Positions 8,337 to 18,023 of a DNA stretch of 48,635 bases are shown here, piece after piece. This stretch comes from Deltaproteobacteria bacterium (lineage in GTDB: Bacteria > Desulfobacterota > Syntrophia > Syntrophales > UBA2210). Location: assembly GCA_019313385.1 (NCBI GenBank), contig JAFDBG010000019.1, positions 1-48,635 on the forward strand. Direction: 5' to 3'. The stretch's first letter is position 1; every line of letters starts with the position of its first letter. The notes under the pieces are model-generated. The model was not told where the DNA came from, ran no database searches, and saw nothing but the letters and a program-made list of their open reading frames with translations. Both the position numbers and the translations under genes were made by a program.

Positions 8337-9671
8337 TTAAATGCCAATCCTTGCCAGACCCGCAAGGGCATCCGTGTCATTAGGATCTTGTTCAAGGAGT
8401 TCGGAGTAAAGACCAATGGCAACCTCACTTTTTTTAAGAAAGAGATATATTTTTGCCAGAGCGAGCCATATCCCCCTTTCCACATCAGGCGAGTTCTCTT
8501 TCGCCTTTTCAAAAAAGATCATGGCATCTTCAAATTTCCCAAGTTTTGACATCAGAAATCCAAGCACGCGCAACGTATCAACATTGCCCGGAGCCGCCTT
8601 CAGCGCACTTTTATAGGCATCCGCCGCTTCGTCCAAACGGCCAATGCCTTCCAAAGACTTGCCGTAATAATAAGGAAGAAGGCTTTTCACGCTCAAGAGC
8701 ACGGGACGACCCTCAATTTCTATGCCAAGTTCAGCCGCCTTTCTCAGGCAGGGGATTGCCTCTTCATACCGCTCTAATTGTGTAAAAACGGCCCCTAAGA
8801 CATAGCAGAGAAATCCGCTGTCTGGAAATTCAGAGATGCCGACCTGAAGGTTTTTAACAGCCATATCCCCTTCTCCCAGCCGGAGATAACTCTCGGCAAT
8901 CATGGAGAATGAACTCTTGTAAAAACTCTCTTTCTTTCCGCCAGCCATGGCCGTTTCAAGACACTTTATGCAGCAGCGGTAATCTTCAATCCCAAAATAG
9001 CTCTGCGCAAGATGATAATTTTCTGACGGCGTCCTGTCTCTGTCTTTACTTGCATTGAGAAGAATATGCAGATTCCTTTCAGCCTTGGCCTTAATGGCCT
9101 CCTCATCTTCGTACCCTGTATGAAGAATATGAACATCTTCTTCCACCACCTTTATCCCAAGCCTGCTTAAGGATGAAGCAATCTGCTCATGGACACAGCC
9201 TTCAAAACATGCGCCTTTCATATTGGGAAAGATCCTGAGCTGATAACTGACAGCCGTCTCGCCGTCTGTTTTCCGGTTCAGGATACGCAGCATGCAGGCC
9301 AGATTTCCGGAAGAGGGAAGTCGTTCTTTCAGACGTTTCAGCCCCTGCCTCGCCTCAGGAGAGATGCGGTCATCGGCATCAAGCCACAGAATATAATCTC
9401 CCGTTGCATGCCTGGTCGATTCGTTTCTCGCAGCGGCAAAGTCATCACACCAGGGGAAGTCAAATACCTTTGCCCCGAATCCTTCGGCTATCTTCCTGGT
9501 ATCATCGGCGGAACCGGTATCCACAACAATGATTTCATCAACAGCAGGCTTAACCGACCGGATACAATCCGCAATATTTCCGGCCTCATTCCTGACAATC
9601 ATGCAAAGCGACAATCTCATCGGCCGCCTTTTCCCGATCCTTGGTTTAGACTTCCTGCTCCTTTTTTTCAT
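8337..9671 (-). CDS. Family 2 glycosyltransferase with C-terminal TPR repeats
   Basis: Same architecture as the gene at 1832-3079. The GT2 domain covers residues ~18-235, with SLCMIVRNEAGN, VDTGSADDTRKIA and the metal-binding LWLDADDRI; CFEGCVHEQI matches the HE-containing segment of these proteins. TPR units run from ~225 to the end (AIPCLRKAAELGIE, AADAYKSALKAAPGN, AIGLYSELLEQDPND). The ATG at 9671 is preceded by AGAGGAAG. The N-terminus is very basic (KKRSRKSKPRIGKRR). The role is probably glycosylation of a surface structure; the substrate cannot be read from sequence. Confidence 0.85.
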   Translation of the reverse strand: MKKRSRKSKPRIGKRRPMRLSLCMIVRNEAGNIADCIRSVKPAVDEIIVVDTGSADDTRKIAEGFGAKVFDFPWCDDFAAARNESTRHATGDYILWLDADDRISPEARQGLKRLKERLPSSGNLACMLRILNRKTDGETAVSYQLRIFPNMKGACFEGCVHEQIASSLSRLGIKVVEEDVHILHTGYEDEEAIKAKAERNLHILLNASKDRDRTPSENYHLAQSYFGIEDYRCCIKCLETAMAGGKKESFYKSSFSMIAESYLRLGEGDMAVKNLQVGISEFPDSGFLCYVLGAVFTQLERYEEAIPCLRKAAELGIEIEGRPVLLSVKSLLPYYYGKSLEGIGRLDEAADAYKSALKAAPGNVDTLRVLGFLMSKLGKFEDAMIFFEKAKENSPDVERGIWLALAKIYLFLKKSEVAIGLYSELLEQDPNDTDALAGLARIGI

Positions 9672-9772
9672 CAAACTTCCTCTTTCAAGAGTCGTGAGGC
9701 TAAGACTTCTCAGTAAGTTCAGACAAGACCCTTCTGTGCAGGGGCGGTTTGAAACCTTTTCCCTGTGGCACT

Positions 9773-10066
9773 TTAATCAATAATTTCTCTCAGCCACTCG
9801 GGAAAAACAGACCATGGAACCGCGATATTTTCTCCGGGCAAATTCCTTGTTTTATCAATCCTGCACACAATTATCCCCTGCTGTGAAGCATCGCCGCCAG
9901 CAATCTCTTTGAAGCGGTTAAGTCCTTTCACATGGTTGAATGAAGGGGTCGAAGTCAGCTTTATTTCTATTGGCCATAGTTTCCCCTTTGCCTGAATAAT
10001 CAAGTCAACTTCAAGCCCGCCCTGAGATCTCCAGGGAAAGGCTGAGGGTCTTTTCCCGCAAAACAT
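9773..10066 (-). pseudogene. C-terminal fragment of a DUF4143 AAA-type ATPase
   Basis: The 97 residues match the C-terminal DUF4143 part of the archaeal-type AAA ATPase family (ORF with EVDLII, KLWPIEIKLTSTPS, and GLNRFKEIAGG). Complete proteins have ~380-450 residues with a P-loop domain first; here nothing of the ATPase is left upstream, since the next 52 bp lead straight into the 1760-residue gene. A remnant, presumably non-functional. Confidence 0.7.
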
Positions 10067-10118
10067 GTCAATTTTATTCTTCAGCGTCTACGCTTTAATC
10101 TCTTTTCTCCCTGTGCCT

Positions 10119-13100
10119 TTACGCCTTTACGTGAGATCTCTTTCCATTCTGCGCCTCTTCCAGCCTCTCCAATTCCCAGAGTATGACCTTGATATCTTCC
10201 TGTCCGCCACCCAGCCTGAGCGATTCCTCATAAGCACCTCTGGCGTTTCCAAGTTCTTCCATCTGAATAAAACAATTCCCCAGGGAATTTAAAAGGCCTA
10301 TCTCTTTTGGTTTCAAACTCAATGCCCGTTCAAACCATTGTGCAGCTTTCAGATAATCCTTTTTAGCCTCTTCGCATTTGCCAAGATTCTCTATCGATTC
10401 AAAATAATCAGGATCTATTTCCAAGACACGAATAAAGCGGGAAGCCGCCTCATTCATCTTCCCCTCTTGAAATGCAATTACACCCAGGTTGTTAAGTGGT
10501 TCAACAAGCCGAGGGTCTCTTGAACATATCTGCTCCAAAATGCCTTTAGCGCCTTCAATGTTACCAGACTGAAAGAGCTCCTCCGCTTTCCGGTTATGGA
10601 CTCCTATCAAGTCAGTCCCATCATCTGAATAAAACCGGCGAATAATATCTCCCTTTGCCGCCGCTTTTCTGTACATTGATAGTATCCGTTCATTTTCTTT
10701 TGCCTGACGCTTGCTGTTGCTGTGTTCAACGCTTTCCGGCGATTTAAGATACAACCCCAGCATATCGCGGATATGCAAAAAGCTGTTTGTCTGTGAAACC
10801 CTCAGCCAGAATTCATAGTCTCCGGACGTAACCAGCGTATCGTCAAAATAACCGTATTCGTCATGCAGGGTGCGTCTCCACATAGGTTGCGGACCCATAA
10901 AGCATCCCTTTCCCAACAGGTGATCTCTGCTCCAGTCAAGCCAGCGATAACTGCCTACAGGGGTGCATTTGTTAAATGTTTCATTCTCATTTTCCGTGAT
11001 AATGACGTCCGCATAGACCAAGGCAATGTCAGGCTTGCCCTCCAGCGCCTTCACCATTTGTTCACAGGCGTCTGCGCGACGGCGGTCGTCGGTGTTGGCA
11101 TTGGTTATGTATTTCCCTGATGACGCCTTTACGCCTCGATTCCAGGCGGCGTAGACGGTTTCACGCTGATCGGTTCTTATATATTTAATGTTGGAGTACT
11201 TTTCCTGAAATTCTTTGACAATCGCTTCTTCATTCTGCTCTGAACCGCTGTTGACAACGACAATTTCCAGTCTGTCAGCAATGGTCTGCGCTTCCAGATC
11301 TTCGAGACAGCCTCGGATAAAACGTTCGGAGTTGTAAGTGGAGACTATGGCGGAGACAAGATATTCACAACCTTCATCGCTCACCTCAACTGCTCTTTTA
11401 TCCTGTGAATCTGCCAGTGACCTGGCTATTTCTTCATCGTCTGGATTCTGACACAAATAGGAAGAATAGATGTTCCTTGCATCTTCATATTTTCCCAGGG
11501 ATTTAAAAAGGTCGCCACAATTCAAGATCGTATCCCTGTCATTCGGATCTATTTCCAGGGCCCTTGCAAAATGCTCCACGGCTTTTTGAACCTCTCCGGC
11601 CTGCCAGTACAACACACCAAGGTTGTTATAGGCAGTTGCAAAGTTCGGATTTATCTCTATAGCTTTTGTAAAAACATTTAATGCGCCGTCGGTATCGCCT
11701 TTGTTAAACAGGTCTTCGCCTTGCTGGTTTTCGTGAATACCAGACGGAATTTCACCGATCGAAATAATTTCGACAGAATCGATCTTTAAAAACGCATCAA
11801 AAATTTTCCACTTTGGCTGCCCTGCCCCCTGATTCCACAAAGAACTCCCCTGCATAAATACACGGGGCCTTTCTGAGGATTTTTCAAGCGTTTGACGTAC
11901 AGCCTCTGTAATTACTTCCGGCGCAATATCTTTAACGCAGTGAGTTGTTTGATACTTACACCGCCAATTACAGTCATAACAGTCAAGAGGCAAGCAAACT
12001 ACAGAGGTTAACGGCGAATAAGGTATAAACCGTCCGAAGTGGCCGCCACCGAGGAGGATAACATTCGGAATCCCGACGGCACATGCGATATGAGCCGTTC
12101 CTGTATCTGCTCCGACAGCCAGACGACAACGTTTTAATAATGCCGCTGTCTGACGTAATGTTGTTTTCCCGCATAGATTTATTGTATGTTGTCTGTTTGA
12201 ATTGAGGGCTTCCTGATTAATGGAGTAGTCCGATTCTGAGCCAAATGCGATAATAGTAAGATTTCTGTCTTTATAAATCTCTGATAATGCCAAATTATAC
12301 TGAGTATATACTTTCGCTTCAAATTGTGCTCCAACAAACAAAGCAATTGTTTTCCTCGGCTGCAAGTCATTCGACGTGAAGAAATCATCGGCGAACTTTT
12401 CATCCTCGGAAGTTGTCCACATAATCGGATGTAAGGATGGCACGTCGATTCCAAGACCTTTCAGGAAATCTCTATGCCGCTCAAGTTCCGGTTTGTGCTC
12501 TTCGCTGCTTGGTAAGAGTCTGGAATAAAATTGGTTGTGCCTGTCACGAATTTCCGCGGGAATGTTACAAAGATTGCCGTCAAACGCAATCCGTTCCCTG
12601 GCACCGCTCTCTATCGCAAATACATCTGTTAATGGTTCGCGCGAATAAACTGAGTTCAAGGCAAGATCAGCATTTAACACCCGCAATCGCTGGACAATAC
12701 TCGATCTATATTTTTCGTCCTGTAATGCACGCTGTCTGTCAAATGTAATGATGTCATCCACAAAAGGGCATATTTCATAAATCTCAGCGATATGCTTCTG
12801 GCAAACGACAGTGATCTTTGCAGTCTTATATTTTTCCCGAATATATGGCAGCATCGATGCGGCAAGGATATTGTCGCCAATTGAATCGGTGCGGATGTAT
12901 AATACACTTCCGGCTTCTGCGTAATGCGAGACAAGCGCCCTGTATGCCCCGAAACCACCATCAATCCATTGTTTCAAAAACTTCCCATTGTCTAAGGCCC
13001 TCTGCTCCAGTTCCGCTATCTTTTCTCTGTTAACAACAGCTTCATGTGGCCTGCACAGCACCCTTTCTATCAACCCTTCCATTTCTTGCGAAGAATTGTT

Positions 13101-15401
13101 CAAATATAACAGATGATCAAGGCCGAGTTCCCGGGCCATCAGTTCCGTCTTTTTTTCGCGAACTATGGGGATGCACGGTATCCCGAGAATGGCGCAGAAA
13201 ACCAGGATGTGCATCCTCATCGTGATAACAAGTCTACACTCAGACAACTTTTCAGAAAATTCAAGCGGAGAAACATATTCGCAAAAAACATCACCGCCCA
13301 GACCAGAGCCGACTACCTGTTGCAGGAGGGGGTAATCATATGCAGACTCTTTACGTGTTTCACTGCAAAGCCCCAGCACTTCAATATCAGAGTATTTCTT
13401 CTTCAGTTTTGTTAACGCATGGGATATGGCGTCGATATGAGGATACTGGTTCGATAATCCTTCATTGACGAGACTCAGGCCGATAACGTTTTTTGAAAGT
13501 CCTTCCTTTTCCCGTTGTTTCATGGAGTAGTCGGCCGCGAAGGCGGCATCGGCGCAGACAAAAAGACGCTCCGGGTCGATAGACAGTGAGGAGGCAATCT
13601 TTTTGTCTTCCCCCGAACGCACGGTAATAATATCCAGAAATTCATTATAATAATTCCTTATCAGGTCTTCGGCCTGTTGTGATAAGATGTCGCTTGTGCC
13701 AACCGCGAGCATACATACCGGTTTTTTGAGATCAACCGCGGTTTTTATAAGTCCGGCGCAATAACCCAGTGGATAGCCAAGGTTTGGTTTTTCACTTATA
13801 AGGGTGGCTCCGCCGAGGACTACATGCGTTGACCATTGAAGGGCCCGGACGGCGCCTTCATTGTTAAACGGCCACACTTTTTCAATATCAACAGTGTTCT
13901 TTGTAAATTCAGGCGAGAAAGAAATTACGCCAATCTCTGCTTCAGGTAAATGCGTTCTCGTTGACCTTATTAAACCAGACAGGATAGCGTCATCACCTAT
14001 ATTGCCGGCTCCGTAGCCTGTTCCGCAAAACAATATCCTCCTTGGGATACCCGCCTCATCCTCAATGCGTCCGGGCTCTAATATGTCGGGTTTAAAAACG
14101 ACATCTGCTTTCATGGGCGGCAATCCGGTACTTTGACATTTTACGTCTGACAGTACCTTGTCGATGCAATGTTTCTGCGTAGCATGGATCGACCCTCCAT
14201 CCAGGTTGAGAGATTCGCCCCGGCTCGACAAGCTCGAGATGTTATTTTTGATATTGGACAATTCAGCGTGGTAGTCCTCTGAGGAGATCCTGCCAGAACA
14301 GGGGGGAATGTTTTCCTTTCTGGTTCCTAAAATAATTGAGCGTAGATACGAGGTACGCTTTTTATAATCTAATTGAATGTATTGCGATCTCCCAATACAG
14401 GATGGATCCCTTTCGATCAATTCCAGGGAATTGCCCTTTTCCAGTCCTTCAACAACCTTTTTGCCTGCCTCGGTATGGGCAAGAATAATTGAGTAACCGT
14501 CCTGATTTCCTTTATATTCATCGAGCCACGCGTCAGCGCATGCAATGTCGGAATGCTCAGCCGCAAAGTCATTACAGATCAGACAGGGAAACGGGCGGAG
14601 AGAAAAAGAGTCCCAGATTTTTTGGAAAGACGATTTGGGCCATGGGAATTCCTTGCGCTCTTTGTTCAGAAGCTCTATCGAATATGAGAAGGGGGACCAT
14701 CCCTTTGCCCTGTATCGCACCTCTCCTACGCTGTCGAGATCAATCCCGGACATCCTGAGGGCATCCTCTGTCGCAGCATGATAGACATTGTGCCCGTCCA
14801 TTATCCCGATAAGAAGTTTGACCTTTTTAAAAAGGGGCCCTCCCTTTGATAACATATTTCGGACAGAGGCCATCTGGCAGGGTAACCCGACGACTGCAAT
14901 CTTCTTTATGGCAGGATTGTGCGCCGCTATTCGTAGTCCATTTCCAATCTCAGTCATCCCGTAAATGGATTTGGCGCCGTACATGACATCTCTTTTACTG
15001 GTGGCCAGTATACTTTTCCCATGCAGGGGACGTTCGGGATCGGGCACGTTGATTACGGCGCCATCCAGGGTTCCCCTTTCCATCAGTTCAACGAGGATCC
15101 CTGAAACAATCCCACCCGAAGCGCTGTTCCTGCGAATCTCAGGATTAGTGGAGTGACCCGTCCAAACCTTTTCCACATTACCTAAAAGTGACTCACCTCC
15201 TATATGCTTTTTACCGGAGCAGATATCTAGGCACAACCCGCACCGCTTACATTTGTCGGTATCGATTACAGGTTGAAAAATGCCGGGTGAAAACACATGC
15301 ATTTCTATGGCGCCCTGGATACAAACAGCCGCGCACACTCCACATCCGTGACAAGAGCCCGCCTTCACAACCACTGAAACATTGAGTCTATGATGCCCCA
15401 T
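10119..15401 (-). CDS. Giant fusion: ferredoxin-FrhB, polysaccharide pyruvyl transferase, GT9, TPR, GT2, TPR
   Basis: One uninterrupted 1760-codon frame with AAGGGA 8 nt before the ATG. Modules by residue: two 4Fe-4S motifs at 17-27 (CHGCGVCAAVC) and 51-61 (CKRCGLCLDIC); an F420 hydrogenase/dehydrogenase beta-subunit (FrhB) domain ~80-350 with GLPCQ at 172 and CLIC at 273; polysaccharide pyruvyl transferase ~455-765 (GNIGDDAIL at 467, ITMRMHILVFCAILGIP at 726); GT9 heptosyltransferase-like ~830-1175 (YIRTDSIGDNIL, VGADTGTAHIACAVGIP); TPR ~1225-1330; GT2 ~1346-1560 (SAIVSTYNSERFI); TPR ~1600-1750. FrhB proteins and pyruvyl transferases are often neighbours in polysaccharide loci, where the FrhB partner is thought to act in redox modification of the glycan. 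I infer a multi-step glycan assembly enzyme. A hidden assembly error joining genes is unlikely but testable. Confidence 0.85.
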   Translation of the reverse strand: MGHHRLNVSVVVKAGSCHGCGVCAAVCIQGAIEMHVFSPGIFQPVIDTDKCKRCGLCLDICSGKKHIGGESLLGNVEKVWTGHSTNPEIRRNSASGGIVSGILVELMERGTLDGAVINVPDPERPLHGKSILATSKRDVMYGAKSIYGMTEIGNGLRIAAHNPAIKKIAVVGLPCQMASVRNMLSKGGPLFKKVKLLIGIMDGHNVYHAATEDALRMSGIDLDSVGEVRYRAKGWSPFSYSIELLNKERKEFPWPKSSFQKIWDSFSLRPFPCLICNDFAAEHSDIACADAWLDEYKGNQDGYSIILAHTEAGKKVVEGLEKGNSLELIERDPSCIGRSQYIQLDYKKRTSYLRSIILGTRKENIPPCSGRISSEDYHAELSNIKNNISSLSSRGESLNLDGGSIHATQKHCIDKVLSDVKCQSTGLPPMKADVVFKPDILEPGRIEDEAGIPRRILFCGTGYGAGNIGDDAILSGLIRSTRTHLPEAEIGVISFSPEFTKNTVDIEKVWPFNNEGAVRALQWSTHVVLGGATLISEKPNLGYPLGYCAGLIKTAVDLKKPVCMLAVGTSDILSQQAEDLIRNYYNEFLDIITVRSGEDKKIASSLSIDPERLFVCADAAFAADYSMKQREKEGLSKNVIGLSLVNEGLSNQYPHIDAISHALTKLKKKYSDIEVLGLCSETRKESAYDYPLLQQVVGSGLGGDVFCEYVSPLEFSEKLSECRLVITMRMHILVFCAILGIPCIPIVREKKTELMARELGLDHLLYLNNSSQEMEGLIERVLCRPHEAVVNREKIAELEQRALDNGKFLKQWIDGGFGAYRALVSHYAEAGSVLYIRTDSIGDNILAASMLPYIREKYKTAKITVVCQKHIAEIYEICPFVDDIITFDRQRALQDEKYRSSIVQRLRVLNADLALNSVYSREPLTDVFAIESGARERIAFDGNLCNIPAEIRDRHNQFYSRLLPSSEEHKPELERHRDFLKGLGIDVPSLHPIMWTTSEDEKFADDFFTSNDLQPRKTIALFVGAQFEAKVYTQYNLALSEIYKDRNLTIIAFGSESDYSINQEALNSNRQHTINLCGKTTLRQTAALLKRCRLAVGADTGTAHIACAVGIPNVILLGGGHFGRFIPYSPLTSVVCLPLDCYDCNWRCKYQTTHCVKDIAPEVITEAVRQTLEKSSERPRVFMQGSSLWNQGAGQPKWKIFDAFLKIDSVEIISIGEIPSGIHENQQGEDLFNKGDTDGALNVFTKAIEINPNFATAYNNLGVLYWQAGEVQKAVEHFARALEIDPNDRDTILNCGDLFKSLGKYEDARNIYSSYLCQNPDDEEIARSLADSQDKRAVEVSDEGCEYLVSAIVSTYNSERFIRGCLEDLEAQTIADRLEIVVVNSGSEQNEEAIVKEFQEKYSNIKYIRTDQRETVYAAWNRGVKASSGKYITNANTDDRRRADACEQMVKALEGKPDIALVYADVIITENENETFNKCTPVGSYRWLDWSRDHLLGKGCFMGPQPMWRRTLHDEYGYFDDTLVTSGDYEFWLRVSQTNSFLHIRDMLGLYLKSPESVEHSNSKRQAKENERILSMYRKAAAKGDIIRRFYSDDGTDLIGVHNRKAEELFQSGNIEGAKGILEQICSRDPRLVEPLNNLGVIAFQEGKMNEAASRFIRVLEIDPDYFESIENLGKCEEAKKDYLKAAQWFERALSLKPKEIGLLNSLGNCFIQMEELGNARGAYEESLRLGGGQEDIKVILWELERLEEAQNGKRSHVKA

Positions 15402-15529
15402 AATATTTTCCCTTAAAAATCTTTCTGTTCAAGAACCCGGGAAGCCTTTCAGTCACCTCTGTATTCAGTGCGTAACCTTCAGGGCTCTGCCTGTATTTTT
15501 CATGTATTTGTTGAACACAGCAATTCCAT

Positions 15530-16228
15530 CTAAAGTGCGAGGGTGACAGGAAAAGATTGCAATCCTGAGCTTTTCACGAATTTGTCACCTGTCTCGATTT
15601 GTTTTTGCGCCTCGTGGTGTGGTCGTTTAATCTTGGTCGCATTAATTTTCCGGTCGACTGCGTCATCAAAAGCCTCTATGACATGATCGACTTTTATCGC
15701 CTCGAAACAGGGGCTAGTCACATCCCGTAAGTAATTTATCTCGGCACAGCCACGGTGTGTTTCCCGTAAGGAGGCGCTGACCGGGACAACGTACTTGTGG
15801 TCGGCAGCGTGGGTCTCCGAGGAAAATGGTCCGAAAAGCACAACACCCGGAATCCCCATGGCGCCCGCTGTATGCGCAATACCCGCATCGACGGACACAA
15901 AAGCGTCGACGTGAGATAATACCGCTATTGTGTCCTGGCAATCGTAAATAAGGGAAGAAGGATTTACAACCGGCGCGTTTAATGAATGGATTTTTTCTTG
16001 CATGACACTTGAGGTTTCTTCGTCCGTAAACAGGACCGCCTGGCAGGTGTTACGTAATCTTCCGACAATTTGATCAAAGAGCTCTGCCGGGGCATCCATA
16101 TGATGAAACTCGGATTTCCAGTTTACACAGAGCAGTTTTTTGCCCGTTTCCTTCCTTATTTGATCGAACAGTGGCACGAGTTTCGAAACCTTTCGAGGGT
16201 TAGGTTCGAGCGCAGGCAGTTTATCCCC
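15530..16228 (-). pseudogene. headless GT9 (heptosyltransferase-like) fragment
   Basis: From GDKLPALEPN onward the frame encodes the C-terminal half of a GT9 glycosyltransferase: a VDAFVSVDAGIAHTAGAMGIP donor-site signature and VVLFGPFSSETHAAD. The N-terminal half is missing; the residues the ORF track adds before it are an out-of-frame reading of the adjoining epimerase head. The break is therefore a recombination junction near 16228. About 230 of the ~340 residues remain, so an active enzyme is unlikely. Confidence 0.7.
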
Positions 16229-16358
16229 AGGAGTTAAAGGAATTATACAAAACAAAAGCCCGGACGTTATAGCCCTGCCTGACCAGCTCCTCAGCAAGAT
16301 GAGAGCCGATGAATCCGTCAGCGCCGGTCACCAAAATTTTTTTGTTATTTAAACTCAC
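16221..16358 (-). pseudogene. N-terminal fragment of an NAD-dependent epimerase/dehydratase
   Basis: GTG at 16358 follows AAAGAG and opens SLNNKKILVTGADGFIGSHL, the Rossmann GxxGxxG of extended SDR nucleotide-sugar epimerases, continuing to RAFVLYNSFNSWG, where a TAA ends it. Intact family members continue past this point for ~270 residues. The stop falls exactly where the sequence changes to the GT9 fragment, so this is the head of a gene cut by a deletion or rearrangement. Confidence 0.75.
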
Positions 16359-17275
16359 AATCGTACTCTTTCTGTTATTGCATCGAAACAGAGGGTCCTT
16401 CTTCAAAAAATTTGGCTGGCAATTTGCTCTATGCCTCCAACCTAAAGGCAAAAGGCCATTCCTCACACCTTCCGGGTGAGCTCCGCTCCCCTGGGTTACA
16501 TGCCAGAAGGCGTCCCAACTTGTTGAATATTAAGTTTTGAATAAGCCTCCAAGGATCGCAAAGTACTCAGAAACTGCACCATCACCGTTGAAGTTCCAAA
16601 TCAATTTTAGCCCTAAGTGATGCAACTTATGTGCCAGAGAAGGTGCGGCAGCCAATGCTCATTAAAATCAGAGTGTTAAGCCAAATCTAGAGAGAACAGT
16701 ATGTAAAGGTAGAGAGAAAAGGTTAGAATCTTGACACAGGGATAGGGAAAAAATGACCTTGGAGATATTGTGACAACCCTTGGATAGCAAGGCCATATAA
16801 CCATCTCAAGGGCCTCAGCCTGAGCAACCTACCCTGCCAGGTTCATGCTTGTGACCGACATGAGCCCATTTTACCGACAGCAGGAGATAATCTCCCCACA
16901 TTAAAGACAGGACTCGTGTACTTTGAAAAATGCAGGGTTCGATCAGAAACTCGCCAGGGTATCTTCGAATACGTCGAGATATTCTACAATCGTATCAGGA
17001 GACATTCATATTCGGGGTATGTTTCTCCTGTTGACTTTGGAAGGCTGTTTATGGCAACTTAACCAGGCATCTATTACTTCAGGGAAAAATCATGCTGGCC
17101 TGCCTGAGAATGGAAGACATGAACAGGATCTGAACGGAATGATTATTTTGCCTTCTGTGGTGTTGAGAGGCGTTGTATGGGAAATACAGGGACACTTCCC
17201 ATATTTATATTGACAGTTTGTTAAGAGAAAAAAGTGAAGTAATATGGGAACTCCCCGTATTAAAGGGGGAAATCA
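16359..17275. other. 917-bp region without intact genes
   Basis: No intact gene is visible. The right part holds the IS3 transposase remnant annotated separately, and the last 50 bp include the ribosome site of the methyltransferase at 17276 plus an imperfect CTCCCCG/GGGGGA hairpin. The left part (16.4-16.85 kb) shows no protein-like frame. Together with the epimerase/GT9 junction next to it, this marks the edge of the glycosyltransferase region as a rearrangement site. Confidence 0.6.
16862..17062 (+). pseudogene. IS3-family transposase (OrfB) C-terminal remnant
   Basis: In a frame not shown by the ORF track, 16892-17062 reads LKTGLVYFEKCRVRSETRQGIF, EYVEIFYNRIRRHSYSGYVS and PVDFGRLF before TAA. 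These are the conserved end of the DDE integrase domain of IS3-group transposases, including the NRIRRHS segment. Upstream bases 16862-16891 still resemble the codons for a degenerate CWDN motif. No OrfA, complete OrfB or terminal inverted repeats are recognisable, so the element is dead. Confidence 0.75.
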
Positions 17276-17830
17276 ATGGCTGAAAAAGTATGTCCCGTGT
17301 GGGTCGGTTATCTTCTTGCCAGTCCCGTTAGAAAATTATTTCAAAATCCTGACAGGATACTCAGTCCATATGTTGAGAATGGCATGACCGTTCTTGATAT
17401 TGGCTGCGCCATGGGGTTTTTCAGCCTGCCCACCGCTCAGATGGTGGGGCCAAACGGGAAAGTCATATGTATGGACATTCAGGAGAAGATGATTCAATCG
17501 CTCAGAAAACGCGCTTTAAAAAATGGCGTGTCAGAGAGGATTGAAACCCGTATATGCACCCAGAATTCACTCGGCCTCGATGATATGACAGAAAAGATTG
17601 ATTTCGCTTTTGCCATTGCTGTCGCGCACGAAATTCCTGATGTTTCCGGTTTCTTCTCGGAAACATACAATACATTAAAACCCGGGCATAAATTTCTGAT
17701 TATCGAACCTAAGGGACATATCTCAGCGGAAGAGTTTGAAAAAACTGTTTCCATTGCCAGGGAAATAAGATTTACAGTAATTGACAAATCAAAATCACGT
17801 TTCAGTCGAGTTGTTGTGTTGAAGAAATGA
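17276..17830 (+). CDS. class I SAM-dependent methyltransferase
   Basis: A 184-residue Rossmann methyltransferase: TVLDIGCAMGFFSLPTA is motif I, GKVICMDIQEKMI motif II, KIDFAFAIAVAHEIP the post-motif region and LKPGHKFLIIEPKGH motif III. Short enzymes of this type with the VRKLFQNP N-terminus are common in anaerobes. A strong AAAGGGGG ribosome site precedes the ATG. The substrate is unknown; the gene is alone between an IS remnant and a repeat element, so context does not help. Confidence 0.85.
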   Translation: MAEKVCPVWVGYLLASPVRKLFQNPDRILSPYVENGMTVLDIGCAMGFFSLPTAQMVGPNGKVICMDIQEKMIQSLRKRALKNGVSERIETRICTQNSLGLDDMTEKIDFAFAIAVAHEIPDVSGFFSETYNTLKPGHKFLIIEPKGHISAEEFEKTVSIAREIRFTVIDKSKSRFSRVVVLKK

Positions 17831-17853
17831 AGCCGGAAGGCAGGCTAGCAATA

Positions 17854-18021
17854 CAGATATAGTCAAATAGTTGAGTGGTTGAGTTAGCAGATAATAGCTA
17901 TAATCTCAGCAAGTTACAAATATAAAAATGGTTGATGTCCAATTGTTTTGCTAAAACCAAATATGCCCGTGAATTTAACCACTTAACTACTCAACAATTC
18001 AACCACTTAACGAGGTCTGGA
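17854..18021. repeat. 168-bp octamer-based inverted element, copy 1
   Basis: This segment is ~80% identical to 41519-41687 in the same orientation. Its left end has octamers of the type GGTTGAGT, its right end octamers of the inverse type (TCAACCAC TTAACGAG), so the two ends are imperfect inverted complements. The centre (TGTCCAATTGTTTTGCTAAAA) is the best conserved part. No ORF. It lies directly before the Kef-type gene. It resembles a MITE or a structured intergenic RNA. Confidence 0.8.
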
Positions 18022-18023
18022 AT

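Noticed and set aside
8297-8512. 71-residue minus-strand ORF overlapping the GT2-TPR gene
   Set aside because: Out-of-frame shadow of the TPR region; it only adds 40 bp beyond the real gene.
16923-17213. 96-residue plus-strand ORF of the track
   Set aside because: The real signal in this stretch is the IS3 transposase tail in another frame; the listed frame is not protein-like.
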